Assembly (NCBI GenBank): GCA_937874755.1
Contig: CALNBC010000427.1
Span: 1 to 17,240 of the forward strand
Origin: an uncultured Clostridia bacterium
GTDB lineage: Bacteria > Bacillota > Clostridia > Christensenellales > CALWSW01
Direction of reading: 5' to 3'
Length of the DNA stretch: 17,240 bases
The position numbers and the translations under genes were made by a program. The notes below the pieces were generated by a model, which did not search any database, was not told the origin of the DNA, and saw only the letters and a program-made list of their open reading frames with translations. Below, one piece after another: positions 4,432 to 12,471 of this stretch (positions are counted from its first letter, which is position 1; every line of letters starts with the position of its first letter).

Positions 4432-6936
4432 ATGAAGAAAAAGAACCTGGCGCTTCTTGCGCTACTGGTTGCCTGTGCGATGGTTGGCTCATTCCTGACC
4501 GGATGCGCAACTGCAGGGAACGATGTTGAAGCAACACCCGCTCCTACGGACGCGTCTCCTGCTCCGGTAGAAACCGATGCAGGCGTGCCCGCTACTCGTG
4601 CAGACGGCAAGTCCTATCTCGAGTACGAAGTAATCATCCCCGGTGAAGGCGTGGGCGACCACCCCGCTTTTGCAATCTTGACCGACGCCAAGGCTGCTTT
4701 TGCCGACATTGGCATCACTCTCGAGATCAACGACCCTTCCGACTCCAACGTCCTGTGGAATGCTCTTGACGCTGGCGTTCAGGATCTATGGACCGCTGCT
4801 TGGGGCGCCACAATCGACCCCGATATGTATCAGGTGTACCATTCCTCCAACGTCCCCGGACTGGGCGGTTCTGACTCCAACCACTACCGCATCACTTCCG
4901 AAGCATTGGACGGCTACATCATGGATGCCCGCACAAGCGACGATCAGGCATACCGCAAGGCCATCTATAAGCTGGCTCTGGACGAAATCGCCGACTGGGC
5001 TGTCGAGCTGCCTACCTACCAGCGCCAAAACTGCACCGTGTTCTCTACCCAGCGTGTTAAGATGGACACCGTCACCCCCGACATAACTACCTTCTGGCTC
5101 TGGCTGAAGGAAAGCGAAAAAATCGAGATGGTAGACCCCAACGATCCTTTTGTTGTGGCCTACCAGGAATTCTCCCAGAAGTTTAGCCCCTACTATGCCG
5201 ATACAGGCTATGATATGGACGCTGTCGACATGACCCAGATCGTTCCGATTACCACCGACCGTCTTGGCGGCATCGTATTCAACGCAATCGAAGGCGAAAC
5301 TGTCAACTTCAACGGAACCGATTACCTCTATCAGGGTCCTGCAGACATCTCCGTCGACTATGACGAAGCTGCCAACGTGACCACCTACGTAACCAAGTTC
5401 CGCGATGACATCAAGTTCAGCGACGGCAAACCCCTCACCGCCGACGACCTGATTTTCAACTACTATGTATATCTCGACCCCTCTTATGTCGGATCCACAA
5501 CGCTGAATTCTTATCCCATCATTGGTCTGAAGAACTATCTGACCCAGACCTCTGATGAAATCTACGCAGAGTACAGCGCACTTGTCGAAGCTGTTTACGC
5601 AGCAGGCCCCGACCATGCCTGGTCCTCCTCAGACGCTTGGACTGAAGAGATGCAGACCTACTTCTGGGATGGCCTTACAGCCAACTGGAAGACCGACGTG
5701 CAGGGCATCGTAGACTACGTTATGGCTAACTACCTCAACGACGAATACGCCGCTTCCTATGCCAACGGCCGCACCGCTGCCGATATCGAAGCCTCCGAAG
5801 GCTTGAAAGTAATGTATGGCATGGCTATGTGGGGCTTTGGCTCCTTTGATGCCGACGGCAACTTCGTAGGTGCCGCTACCGAGAAGAAGTGGACCCTCGA
5901 GGGAGACGATATGCCCACCCTCGACGATTATTACGCCGAGACCTATGCTAAGTATGCTGGCGACCCCGATGCCTATTCCTCTGTTGAATCCGCTGTAGGC
6001 GCAGACATCCGCGGCGCAATCAACGGCGAGTTCATTACCCACTTCGGCACCGCTGACCCTGATGGCGCAGGCGGTATCCCCAACATCTCCGGAATAACCA
6101 AGCTGGACGATTATACCGTACAGGTGCAGACCGAGGGCTATTCCGCTCCCGCAGTCTACTCCATCTGCGGAATTCAGGTTGCTCCGCTCCACTACTACGG
6201 CGATGTAGACCAGTACGACTATGAGAACAACCAGTTCGGCCATCCCTATGGCGACCTGTCCACCATCAACCCGGTGCAGACCGTTCCCATGGGCGCAGGA
6301 CCGTACAAGTTCATCAAGTACGAGAACAAGACCATATACTACGAAGCAAACGAACTCTATTACAAGGGCGCACCCAAGACCAAAAACCTCCAGTTTAAGG
6401 TCACCACTCCCTCCGAGGTTGCCGCCGCCGTCGCAGCAGGCACTGTTGATGCTGGCGAACTTTCCGGCACCCGCGCATACTTCGAAGAAATCCGCGGCTA
6501 CAACTCCAATTCCGAGCTGACCGGCGACGTCGTCACCACCAGCCGTGTTGACAACCTCGGCTATGGCTATCTCGGTCTGAACGCCGCGACCATCAATATT
6601 GGAGGCGACCCCGGCTCCGAAGCGTCCAAGAATCTGCGCAAGGGTCTTGCCACCGTATTCGCCGTGTATCGCGACGTAGCTATCAACAGCTACTACGGCG
6701 ATGCTGCCAGCGTGATCCAGTACCCCATTTCCAACACTTCCTGGGCGGCACCTCAGGCCACCGACGAAGGATACACCTATGCCTTCTCTCTGGACGTGAA
6801 CGGCAACCCCATCTATACCTCCGAAATGTCTCAGGAGGAAAGGTACGATGCAGCAAAACAGGCTGCCCTAGGATTCTTTGAGGCTGCCGGCTTCACCGTT
6901 GAGAACGGGAAAGTCGTTTCCGGTCCCAAAGCATAA
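4432..6936 (+). CDS. Circularly permuted family-5 ABC transporter solute-binding lipoprotein
   Basis: An 834-aa extracellular, lipid-anchored receptor for a Dpp/Opp-type importer. Residues 1-25 are a lipoprotein signal ending in the lipobox LTGC (Cys25 acylated), followed by a Thr/Pro/Ala linker to about 57. Residues 58-233 look like the normal C-terminus of SBP_bac_5 proteins: EYEVIIP, ADIGITLEI, AWGATIDPDMYQ, YRKAIYK and VELPTYQRQ. Residues 234-834 look like the normal N-terminal and middle parts: FRDDIKFSDGKPLTADDLIF (324-343), MGAGPYKFIKYEN, NLRKGLATVF. The gene ends at ERYDAAKQAALGFFEAAG plus 14 residues, where EYEVIIP would normally continue. A family-specific insertion lies at about 366-545. 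Codon choice is strongly C-ending throughout, suggesting high expression. AAGGAGGG is 6 bases upstream. The ligand is probably a peptide, but this is unproven. Confidence 0.9.
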   Translation: MKKKNLALLALLVACAMVGSFLTGCATAGNDVEATPAPTDASPAPVETDAGVPATRADGKSYLEYEVIIPGEGVGDHPAFAILTDAKAAFADIGITLEINDPSDSNVLWNALDAGVQDLWTAAWGATIDPDMYQVYHSSNVPGLGGSDSNHYRITSEALDGYIMDARTSDDQAYRKAIYKLALDEIADWAVELPTYQRQNCTVFSTQRVKMDTVTPDITTFWLWLKESEKIEMVDPNDPFVVAYQEFSQKFSPYYADTGYDMDAVDMTQIVPITTDRLGGIVFNAIEGETVNFNGTDYLYQGPADISVDYDEAANVTTYVTKFRDDIKFSDGKPLTADDLIFNYYVYLDPSYVGSTTLNSYPIIGLKNYLTQTSDEIYAEYSALVEAVYAAGPDHAWSSSDAWTEEMQTYFWDGLTANWKTDVQGIVDYVMANYLNDEYAASYANGRTAADIEASEGLKVMYGMAMWGFGSFDADGNFVGAATEKKWTLEGDDMPTLDDYYAETYAKYAGDPDAYSSVESAVGADIRGAINGEFITHFGTADPDGAGGIPNISGITKLDDYTVQVQTEGYSAPAVYSICGIQVAPLHYYGDVDQYDYENNQFGHPYGDLSTINPVQTVPMGAGPYKFIKYENKTIYYEANELYYKGAPKTKNLQFKVTTPSEVAAAVAAGTVDAGELSGTRAYFEEIRGYNSNSELTGDVVTTSRVDNLGYGYLGLNAATINIGGDPGSEASKNLRKGLATVFAVYRDVAINSYYGDAASVIQYPISNTSWAAPQATDEGYTYAFSLDVNGNPIYTSEMSQEERYDAAKQAALGFFEAAGFTVENGKVVSGPKA
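4603..5130 (+). other. Displaced C-terminal segment of the binding protein (residues 58-233)
   Basis: This encodes the piece that follows the '...AGF...' helix in ordinary family-5 binding proteins and forms their C-terminus. It ends at SEKIEMV, which resembles a native C-terminal end, and is fused without linker or stop to DPNDPFVVAYQEF, which resembles a native mature N-terminal start. The reading frame is uninterrupted across the junction at about 5131. Confidence 0.8.
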
Positions 6937-6958
6937 TCTGACATAAACCGACTGATTG

Positions 6959-6989
6959 GTGTTGAGCCCACTCTTCGTGGGCTCAACAT
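6959..6989 (+). promoter_or_regulatory. Strong intercistronic hairpin after the binding-protein gene
   Basis: GTTGAGCCCAC (6961-6971) and GTGGGCTCAAC (6977-6987) form a perfect 11-bp stem with a TCTTC loop, extendable by two pairs. No T tract follows (ATACTTATG), so read-through is expected. It probably protects the upstream mRNA or attenuates the permease genes, giving more binding protein than transporter. Confidence 0.75.
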
Positions 6990-7091
6990 ACTTATGAGCT
7001 TTGTCGAAATCGTTCTGGTTCAGTCTGTATTTGTCGATTGATGGGACCTCGCCTAATCGTGGCGCAAAAATTAAGAGAGCGGGGTTTTCCT

Positions 7092-8078
7092 ATGCGCAGA
7101 TTCCTAATAAGACGCATCATACTAGGTATATTTATAATTATTTTCGGCTCGCTGATTGTTTACGCAGTTGTGCGCAGTTTGCCCACCTCATACGTAGAAA
7201 ACATCGCCCGCCAGCGCTCGATGCAGCCTAACAGCAAGAGCTACACTGAATGGCTCGAGCAGCTTAATACGTACTACGGCATGGATAAAAGCATCCCAGA
7301 AGGTTTTGTAACATGGATGGGACAGGCTATCCAGGGTGAATTCGGGGATAGTTGGCAATTTACAGTGCCTGTCACCCAAAAATTCAGCGAGGTTATTTGG
7401 TATTCAGTTATATTGAGTGCGATAACCTTGGTGATTGAATTGTCCGTAGGCATCCCATTGGGTATTTTGGCTGCGCGAAAACAATACAGCAAAACAGATT
7501 ACGCCGTCACGATATTTGCAATGATGGGCATATCGCTGCCCACGTTCTTCTTGGCGTCGATACTTAAATATATATTTGCCATCAAACTGCAGTGGTTCGA
7601 CCTATACGGAATAGTCGGGAGATACCACGAGCAACTGTCAGAATTCGGGCAGTTTTTAGACATTGCCTGGCATTATGTGTTGCCTGTAATTACCCTTGGA
7701 ATGCTGAGCATAGGCGGACTCATGCGCTATACGAGAACAAACATGCTCGAAGTGCTGAACTCCGACTATATTCGAACAGCCTATGCAAAGGGTTTGCCCG
7801 AAAAGGTAGTCATCAATAAGCATGCCTTTAGGAATACCCTTATACCTCTAGTCTCTTACATGTCCAATTTATTGCCGTCGATGTTTGGCGGAGCGATGAT
7901 TACCGAGACGCTGTTCCAAATACCGGGCATCGGTTGGACTTCATACCAGGCTTTGATAGGGGGGGATATCCCCTTTACCATGTTCTATATGACATTTTTA
8001 ATCATTCTTACCCAGATCAGCTTGCTAATAACGGATATTCTGTATGCCGTAGTTGATCCGCGCGTAAGGGCTAACTGA
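7092..8078 (+). CDS. ABC transporter permease, DppB/OppB type
   Basis: A 328-aa inner-membrane subunit of the importer. It starts RRFLIRRIILGIFIIIF, the typical positively charged lead into the first membrane helix. A long outward loop containing WLEQLNTYYGMDK and GEFGDSW follows, as in DppB proteins. Further membrane helices follow, then the cytoplasmic EAA loop around DYIRTAYAKGLPEKVVINKH that contacts the ATPases, and the C-terminal signature GIGW...DPRVRAN. The ATG at 7092 is preferred, with GCGGGG 8 bases upstream. A TTG 54 bases earlier is in frame but has no ribosome binding site and would add 18 residues unlike the family. The 155-base gap after the binding-protein gene holds the hairpin at 6961 and no clear promoter. 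Confidence 0.92.
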   Translation: MRRFLIRRIILGIFIIIFGSLIVYAVVRSLPTSYVENIARQRSMQPNSKSYTEWLEQLNTYYGMDKSIPEGFVTWMGQAIQGEFGDSWQFTVPVTQKFSEVIWYSVILSAITLVIELSVGIPLGILAARKQYSKTDYAVTIFAMMGISLPTFFLASILKYIFAIKLQWFDLYGIVGRYHEQLSEFGQFLDIAWHYVLPVITLGMLSIGGLMRYTRTNMLEVLNSDYIRTAYAKGLPEKVVINKHAFRNTLIPLVSYMSNLLPSMFGGAMITETLFQIPGIGWTSYQALIGGDIPFTMFYMTFLIILTQISLLITDILYAVVDPRVRAN

Positions 8079-8091
8079 GGGGGGTGAGTAC

Positions 8092-9861
8092 ATGAACGGA
8101 AAATTCGATCAGGATGAAAAGAAAGTATATACCAACGAAGCCGAAGAATTCACCGTCGGGACGTTAGATGATGAGCGCCGAGTAAAAGTACTCTCTCCGT
8201 CCATGCTCGTATTAAAGCGCTTTATGAGGAGCAAACTAGCCATCACCGGTCTTGTTATTCTTATACTCATGTTTGCATTCTCCTTTTTAGGCGGACTAAT
8301 CAGCCCTTATGGTCAGTCAGAAGTATTTAAGACTTATGAGATGACACCCACTCAGTACGCCAGCGCAATATACAATAGGGAACTCAGATATACCGTTAAA
8401 GATGGCATTACCTTCGACAATGCTGCTAGGGCAAAGACCATACTCGCCGTTAATTCGGGCGACGAAACCTTTACCGTTGGCGACCAGATTTATCAACTCG
8501 AGATTTTTGGCGAAGATCTTTACGCCATTTCAAGCACCATGACTGTGGCGAAGGTACACGTTATAAAATCATTCTTCACCTACGATGAGAACGTCGAGGG
8601 CGGTATAGAAATCACTGACGAATTCAAAGCCGCATTCGAAGCTGCTCAGCAGGCTGGTGAAAACACGATGGCCTATAGGGGCAACATATACACAATCGCG
8701 GAAGACAACAAGAATTACGACATAGGAATCGGCACCAGAATTGCCGTCGCATCAAAGAAGATTTTTGACGCTGTCGACACTGCAGATGAACCCATTATCA
8801 ATTCCGTTGATTTCCGCATAGCCGCTGAAGTCGCCGCCACCAGCAAAGCGACGACATTTGAGTACGATGGTACACGCTACGGTCTCAATTACGAGGAAGG
8901 TAACGTAACGGTGCTGAAAGACGGAGAAGTGTTCGCCGCCATATCCGACATTATCGTTAATCCCGCTATAGACGACACTCTGCTGAGCAGCGGGTTCAAG
9001 GAAGAAGCGCGCAGAGCGATAACCAGCAAGGAGAACTCCTTCACTTTGAAAGACGAAGCAGGTGAGGATGTTCGTTTTACCGTCGAACAATCGAATGCAA
9101 ACTATGTTATCAGAACAGATATGCCTACCGAACTTATAGACATGTATTCCCCTCCATCGGCTAAGCACTGGCTCGGAACAGATGCCAACGGTATGGACGT
9201 TTTAACGAGACTTATGTACGGCGGCAGAGTTTCGCTCATGGTAGGTTTTGTGGTTGTGCTGATTGAGCTGTTTATAGGTGTTGTGCTAGGCGGTATTTCT
9301 GGGTATTTCGGTGGTTGGGTAGATACAATAATAATGCGCTTGGTCGACCTGTTCAACTGCATACCGCAGATGCCCATGCTGTTAATTCTGGTTTCAGTGC
9401 TTGACGCATACAAGGTTACGCCGCAGATAAGAATTTACCTTCTGATGGTGCTACTAGGTCTCATGGGATGGACAGGTATCGCCAGAACGGTGCGCGGCCA
9501 GATATTGATGCTGCGCGAGCAGGATTTTATGGTAGCCACAGAAGCTACGGGTATCGGCGTAAGACGCAGGATTTTCCGCCACCTCATACCCAACGTCATG
9601 CCTCTGCTTATAGTAAACGCAACGATGAACCTCGGCGGAATAATTATTACCGAAGCGACGCTATCGTTTCTGGGGCTTGGTGTTAAATACCCGCTTGCGT
9701 CCTGGGGAACTATAATAAATGCCGCTACCAACGTATATGTTATGACTAATTACTGGTTTATATGGGTGCCTGCAGGGCTGCTCATTCTCGCTACCGTGCT
9801 CGGTTTTAACTTTGTGGGCGACGGACTGCGCGACGCATTCGACCCCAAGATGAAAAGGTAG
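8092..9861 (+). CDS. ABC transporter permease, DppC/OppC type, with a large repeat-containing insertion
   Basis: A 589-aa inner-membrane subunit; ordinary DppC proteins are about 300 aa. Residues 1-49 are cytoplasmic, and helix 1 spans about 50-70. Residues about 85-345 are an insertion absent from ordinary family members. The conserved core resumes at HWLGTDANGMDVLTRLMYGG (359-378). Membrane helices and the EAA loop EQDFMVATEATGIGVRRRIF (476-495) follow, and the protein ends FVGDGLRDAFDPKMKR. Topology places the insertion outside the membrane, where it could contact the binding protein. It holds four degenerate repeats of about 50 residues. The ribosome binding site GGGGGGTGAG lies just before the ATG, 13 bases after the dppB-type stop, so translation is likely coupled. 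No frameshift is seen in the insertion. Confidence 0.92.
   Translation: MNGKFDQDEKKVYTNEAEEFTVGTLDDERRVKVLSPSMLVLKRFMRSKLAITGLVILILMFAFSFLGGLISPYGQSEVFKTYEMTPTQYASAIYNRELRYTVKDGITFDNAARAKTILAVNSGDETFTVGDQIYQLEIFGEDLYAISSTMTVAKVHVIKSFFTYDENVEGGIEITDEFKAAFEAAQQAGENTMAYRGNIYTIAEDNKNYDIGIGTRIAVASKKIFDAVDTADEPIINSVDFRIAAEVAATSKATTFEYDGTRYGLNYEEGNVTVLKDGEVFAAISDIIVNPAIDDTLLSSGFKEEARRAITSKENSFTLKDEAGEDVRFTVEQSNANYVIRTDMPTELIDMYSPPSAKHWLGTDANGMDVLTRLMYGGRVSLMVGFVVVLIELFIGVVLGGISGYFGGWVDTIIMRLVDLFNCIPQMPMLLILVSVLDAYKVTPQIRIYLLMVLLGLMGWTGIARTVRGQILMLREQDFMVATEATGIGVRRRIFRHLIPNVMPLLIVNATMNLGGIIITEATLSFLGLGVKYPLASWGTIINAATNVYVMTNYWFIWVPAGLLILATVLGFNFVGDGLRDAFDPKMKR
8413..9141 (+). repeat. Four degenerate repeats encoding the DppC extracytoplasmic insertion
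   Basis: Residues 108-160, 178-226, 241-290 and 302-350 share one pattern. A helix-like start follows Phe (FDNAARAKTI, FKAAFEAAQQA, FRIAAEVAATS, FKEEARRAITS). Next comes a strand pair with aromatic and Gly positions (ETFTVGDQIYQL, NTMAYRGNIYTI, TTFEYDGTRYGL, NSFTLKDEAGED). A last strand and a short hydrophobic helix follow. Similarity is at the protein level only; the DNA copies have diverged. Aligned by eye, so the repeat borders are approximate. Confidence 0.6.
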
Positions 9862-9870
9862 GTGAGAGAG

Positions 9871-11052
9871 ATGAGTTTGCTAAGCAAACGCAAAGAGCGT
9901 TCTGAGGCCAAAAAGTCTAATTATATCTCCGCCAAGGAGTCACGGAGGATTACCAAGCAAAATTACAAGATTACCCAAGAGATCGAGAAGCAGCGCAAAC
10001 GCAAGAATGTGGATCCATCTGAGTACACCACGAAAATGCGCGACCCCAACAACGTCGCGGAATTTGACGATCTGCACACCTATTTCTTTTCGGATATCGG
10101 CGTCATTAAGGCTGTAGACGGTGTCTCTTTTGATGTCCCCATCGGCAAAACCGTGGGAGTGGTCGGCGAATCGGGTTGCGGCAAATCGGTGACCAGCCTT
10201 TCGCTCATGCAGCTTGTGCAGCGCCCTCAAGGTCAAATAGTAAAGGGAACAGTGCGCTTTGCCGGCTCCGATATGGTATACGACATCGCCAAAACTCCTG
10301 TTGAAGCCATGCAGCGCATTCGCGGCAAGGATATGTCCATGATATTCCAGGAGCCCATGACCAGCCTTAACCCTGTGTTCAGAGCAGGCGAGCAGGTAGA
10401 CGAGGTCATCAAACTGCATAACCCGGAAATGACAGATGAGCAGGTAAAAGCGCGTTCCATCGAGATGATTGAGACAGTCGGAATTGCAAATAGCGAAGGT
10501 GTTTATAGAATGTACCCCCATGAGCTTTCAGGAGGTATGCGCCAGCGCATCATGATTGCTATGGCGCTTGCTTGTGGGCCAAAGCTGATAATTGCGGACG
10601 AACCGACCACCGCGCTGGATGTCACTATTCAGGCGCAGATACTCGATTTGCTCCGCAACCTAAAGGACAAAATCAACTCCAGCATAATGCTGATAACGCA
10701 CGACCTGGGAGTCATTGCCGAAATGGCGGATTACGTCGTGGTTATGTACGCCGGCAAGGTCGTAGAGAAAGGCACCGCCCAAGAGGTGTTCCTCAATCCG
10801 GCTCACCCTTACACCATAGGACTGATGGCCAGCAAGCCGGTTGTAACTAAGCGCGTCGATAGACTTTACAGCATTCCCGGGTCTGTTCCAAACCCAATCA
10901 ACATGCCCAACTACTGCTATTTTAAAGATAGGTGCGAGAAGTGCATCCCGGTATGCAATGGCGAATACCCGAGAGAGATCAAGATTTCACCGACTCACTC
11001 TGTATCCTGCTACTTGCATATGGACAAGGAGGTGGCACGAGATGATGGTTGA
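9871..11052 (+). CDS. ABC transporter ATP-binding protein, DppD/OppD type, with basic N-terminal extension
   Basis: A 393-aa cytoplasmic ATPase that powers the importer with the following DppF-type protein. Motifs: Walker A GESGCGKS (99-106), Q-loop MIFQEP, signature LSGGMRQR (219-226), Walker B LIIADEP (239-245) and switch His277 in ITHD. The C-terminal oligopeptide-transporter domain has cysteines at 349, 355, 358, 362 and 380, the pattern linked to an iron-sulfur cluster in some DppD proteins. The first 60 residues are an unusual Lys/Arg/Glu-rich extension ([23 protein letters not shown]) before the family start DDLHTYFF. The ATG at 9871 follows AGGTGAGAGAG. The in-frame GTG at 9862 abuts the previous stop and is less likely. 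Confidence 0.92.
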   Translation: MSLLSKRKERSEAKKSNYISAKESRRITKQNYKITQEIEKQRKRKNVDPSEYTTKMRDPNNVAEFDDLHTYFFSDIGVIKAVDGVSFDVPIGKTVGVVGESGCGKSVTSLSLMQLVQRPQGQIVKGTVRFAGSDMVYDIAKTPVEAMQRIRGKDMSMIFQEPMTSLNPVFRAGEQVDEVIKLHNPEMTDEQVKARSIEMIETVGIANSEGVYRMYPHELSGGMRQRIMIAMALACGPKLIIADEPTTALDVTIQAQILDLLRNLKDKINSSIMLITHDLGVIAEMADYVVVMYAGKVVEKGTAQEVFLNPAHPYTIGLMASKPVVTKRVDRLYSIPGSVPNPINMPNYCYFKDRCEKCIPVCNGEYPREIKISPTHSVSCYLHMDKEVARDDG

Positions 11053-12148
11053 AGGCAAAAACACAAGTGCCAATAATAACGAAAACATACTCGAAGTCAA
11101 AAACCTTAAAAAGTACTACCCGATAAAGTCTGGCATGTTCGGCAGAGTTGCGGGCAATGTTAAGGCTTTGGATGGCGTTTCATTCGCTATCAAGCACGGT
11201 CAGACTATGGGCTTGGTGGGCGAATCAGGATGCGGCAAGACCACAGTAGGGAAAACCATTCTGCGCCTCCAGGAAAAAACCGACGGCGAGGTGCTATTTA
11301 ACGGAATAGACGTTTTTTCCCTTACGAAAAGCGAAATGCGCAAGCTGCGACCAAGGATACAGATTATATTCCAAGACCCGTACTCAAGCCTTTCGCCTAG
11401 GCTTCCCGTCGGAGAGATTATTGGCGAGGCGGTACGAGAGCACAATATCGTCCCTCCCGCCGAGTATGACGACTACATCACCAAGATAATGCGCTCCTGC
11501 GGGCTGCAACCTTATCATAAAGAAAGGTATCCCCACGAGTTTTCGGGAGGCCAACGCCAGCGTATTTGCATCGCGCGCGCCTTGGCTCTTGATCCGGAAT
11601 TCATCGTCTGCGATGAGCCTGTTTCCGCATTGGACGTTTCAATACAGGCGCAGATAATAAACCTGCTCGAGGATTTGCAGGACGAGTACGGGCTAACCTA
11701 CCTGTTTATCTCGCATGATCTTTCGGTGGTCGAGCATATTTCAGACACGGTGGGTGTCATGTACCTAGGGGATATGGTGGAGTACGCAGAGAAGGAAGAT
11801 ATTTTTGGCAATCCTCTCCACCCGTACACGAAGGCGCTATTTTCGGCAATTCCCATGCCGGATCCAACGGTCAAGATGGAACGCATAATACTAGAAGGCA
11901 GCATACCTTCCCCAGCGAACCCGCCCTCCGGATGCAAGTTCCACACACGTTGCAATGAGTGTATGGAGGTATGCAAATCCATACCCCCTAAGCAGATTAC
12001 CCTCGACGACGGTCATATGGTCGTTTGCCATTTGTACGACGAAGAAGTGATGGCTAACGGTGGGAAACTACCGAAGGGTAGTGAAGACGAGCATAAAGCT
12101 ATAGATACCAACCAGACCCAGGCAGGAGAGCCTGAAAAATTATCATGA
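11042..12148 (+). CDS. ABC transporter ATP-binding protein, DppF/OppF type
   Basis: A 368-aa cytoplasmic ATPase, partner of the DppD-type subunit. Motifs: LKKYYPIKSG (22-31), Walker A GESGCGKT (60-67), Q-loop IIFQDP, signature FSGGQRQR (167-174), Walker B FIVCDEP (187-193) and SHD with His225. The C-terminal domain has GCKFHTRCNECMEVC and a further Cys, as in this family. The last 35 residues are a hydrophilic tail. The start is ATG 11042 (an ATG ATG pair), 9 bases after AAGGAGG. It overlaps the end of the dppD-type gene by 11 bases. A longer frame back to 10958 runs inside that gene and is rejected. Confidence 0.93.
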   Translation: MMVEGKNTSANNNENILEVKNLKKYYPIKSGMFGRVAGNVKALDGVSFAIKHGQTMGLVGESGCGKTTVGKTILRLQEKTDGEVLFNGIDVFSLTKSEMRKLRPRIQIIFQDPYSSLSPRLPVGEIIGEAVREHNIVPPAEYDDYITKIMRSCGLQPYHKERYPHEFSGGQRQRICIARALALDPEFIVCDEPVSALDVSIQAQIINLLEDLQDEYGLTYLFISHDLSVVEHISDTVGVMYLGDMVEYAEKEDIFGNPLHPYTKALFSAIPMPDPTVKMERIILEGSIPSPANPPSGCKFHTRCNECMEVCKSIPPKQITLDDGHMVVCHLYDEEVMANGGKLPKGSEDEHKAIDTNQTQAGEPEKLS

Positions 12149-12420
12149 AAAAGAAAAAAGTATACCCAGACGACGACGGTCGGGTGATAGTAAACATGAA
12201 CGTACCCGGGATGCCCGGTTACGTCGAAGGTAGAAAATCTTTTGGCAGCGATGCTGAGAACGACGAAGCGCACAATCATGCCGACGCTGAAGGGATTAAC
12301 GGCATAGACCTCAGGCGGTTTATCCGTTCCGCTGTCGCGGCAGCTCTCGTAGTTGCAGGCGTTGTAATCGGGGGCATGGTTCTCTTTACTCTTTTTTGCA
12401 CTGAAATCTGGCTTAAATAA
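12145..12420 (+). CDS. Small single-pass membrane protein coupled to the importer operon
   Basis: A 91-aa protein starting KKKKVYPDDDGRVIVNMN, with an acidic, His-containing middle and one hydrophobic segment at about residues 64-86 (AVAAALVVAGVVIGGMVLF). It should be anchored with its N-terminus in the cytoplasm. ATG overlaps the dppF-type stop codon in the sequence ATGA, a sign of coupled translation and of membership in the operon. The DDDGR...M start resembles small proteins I recall next to Opp/Dpp operons in Clostridia; I could not check this. Function unknown; an accessory or assembly role is inference. A strong terminator follows 5 bases after the stop. Confidence 0.8.
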   Translation: MKKKKVYPDDDGRVIVNMNVPGMPGYVEGRKSFGSDAENDEAHNHADAEGINGIDLRRFIRSAVAAALVVAGVVIGGMVLFTLFCTEIWLK

Positions 12421-12425
12421 GAGTT

Positions 12426-12451
12426 GGGCGGCAATCAATGCCGCCCTTTTT
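12426..12451 (+). terminator. Strong intrinsic terminator ending the ABC importer operon
   Basis: GGGCGGC (12426-12432) pairs perfectly with GCCGCCC (12440-12446) around a 7-base loop, followed by TTTTT. It lies directly after the 91-aa gene. Downstream, the zinc-ribbon gene either depends on read-through or has a promoter I cannot see. Confidence 0.92.
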
Positions 12452-12471
12452 AGTAAAAGGAGAGATGGCTT

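Noticed and set aside
4786..6243. Two long minus-strand frames (276 and 204 codons) antisense to the binding-protein gene
   Set aside because: They are Val/Gly-rich mirror frames produced by the strong codon bias of the plus-strand gene. They have no ribosome binding site or family motif.
4432..6936. Two fused complete binding proteins as explanation of the 834-aa length
   Set aside because: Each family motif occurs only once. The length is explained by one full binding protein in altered order plus an internal insertion at about residues 366-545.
7038..7091. TTG start for the DppB-type permease
   Set aside because: It has no ribosome binding site, and the added residues precede the typical RRFLIRR N-terminus; ATG 7092 fits the family.
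10958..11041. Longer N-terminus for the DppF-type ATPase
   Set aside because: It would overlap the coding end of the DppD-type gene in another frame; AAGGAGG points to ATG 11042.
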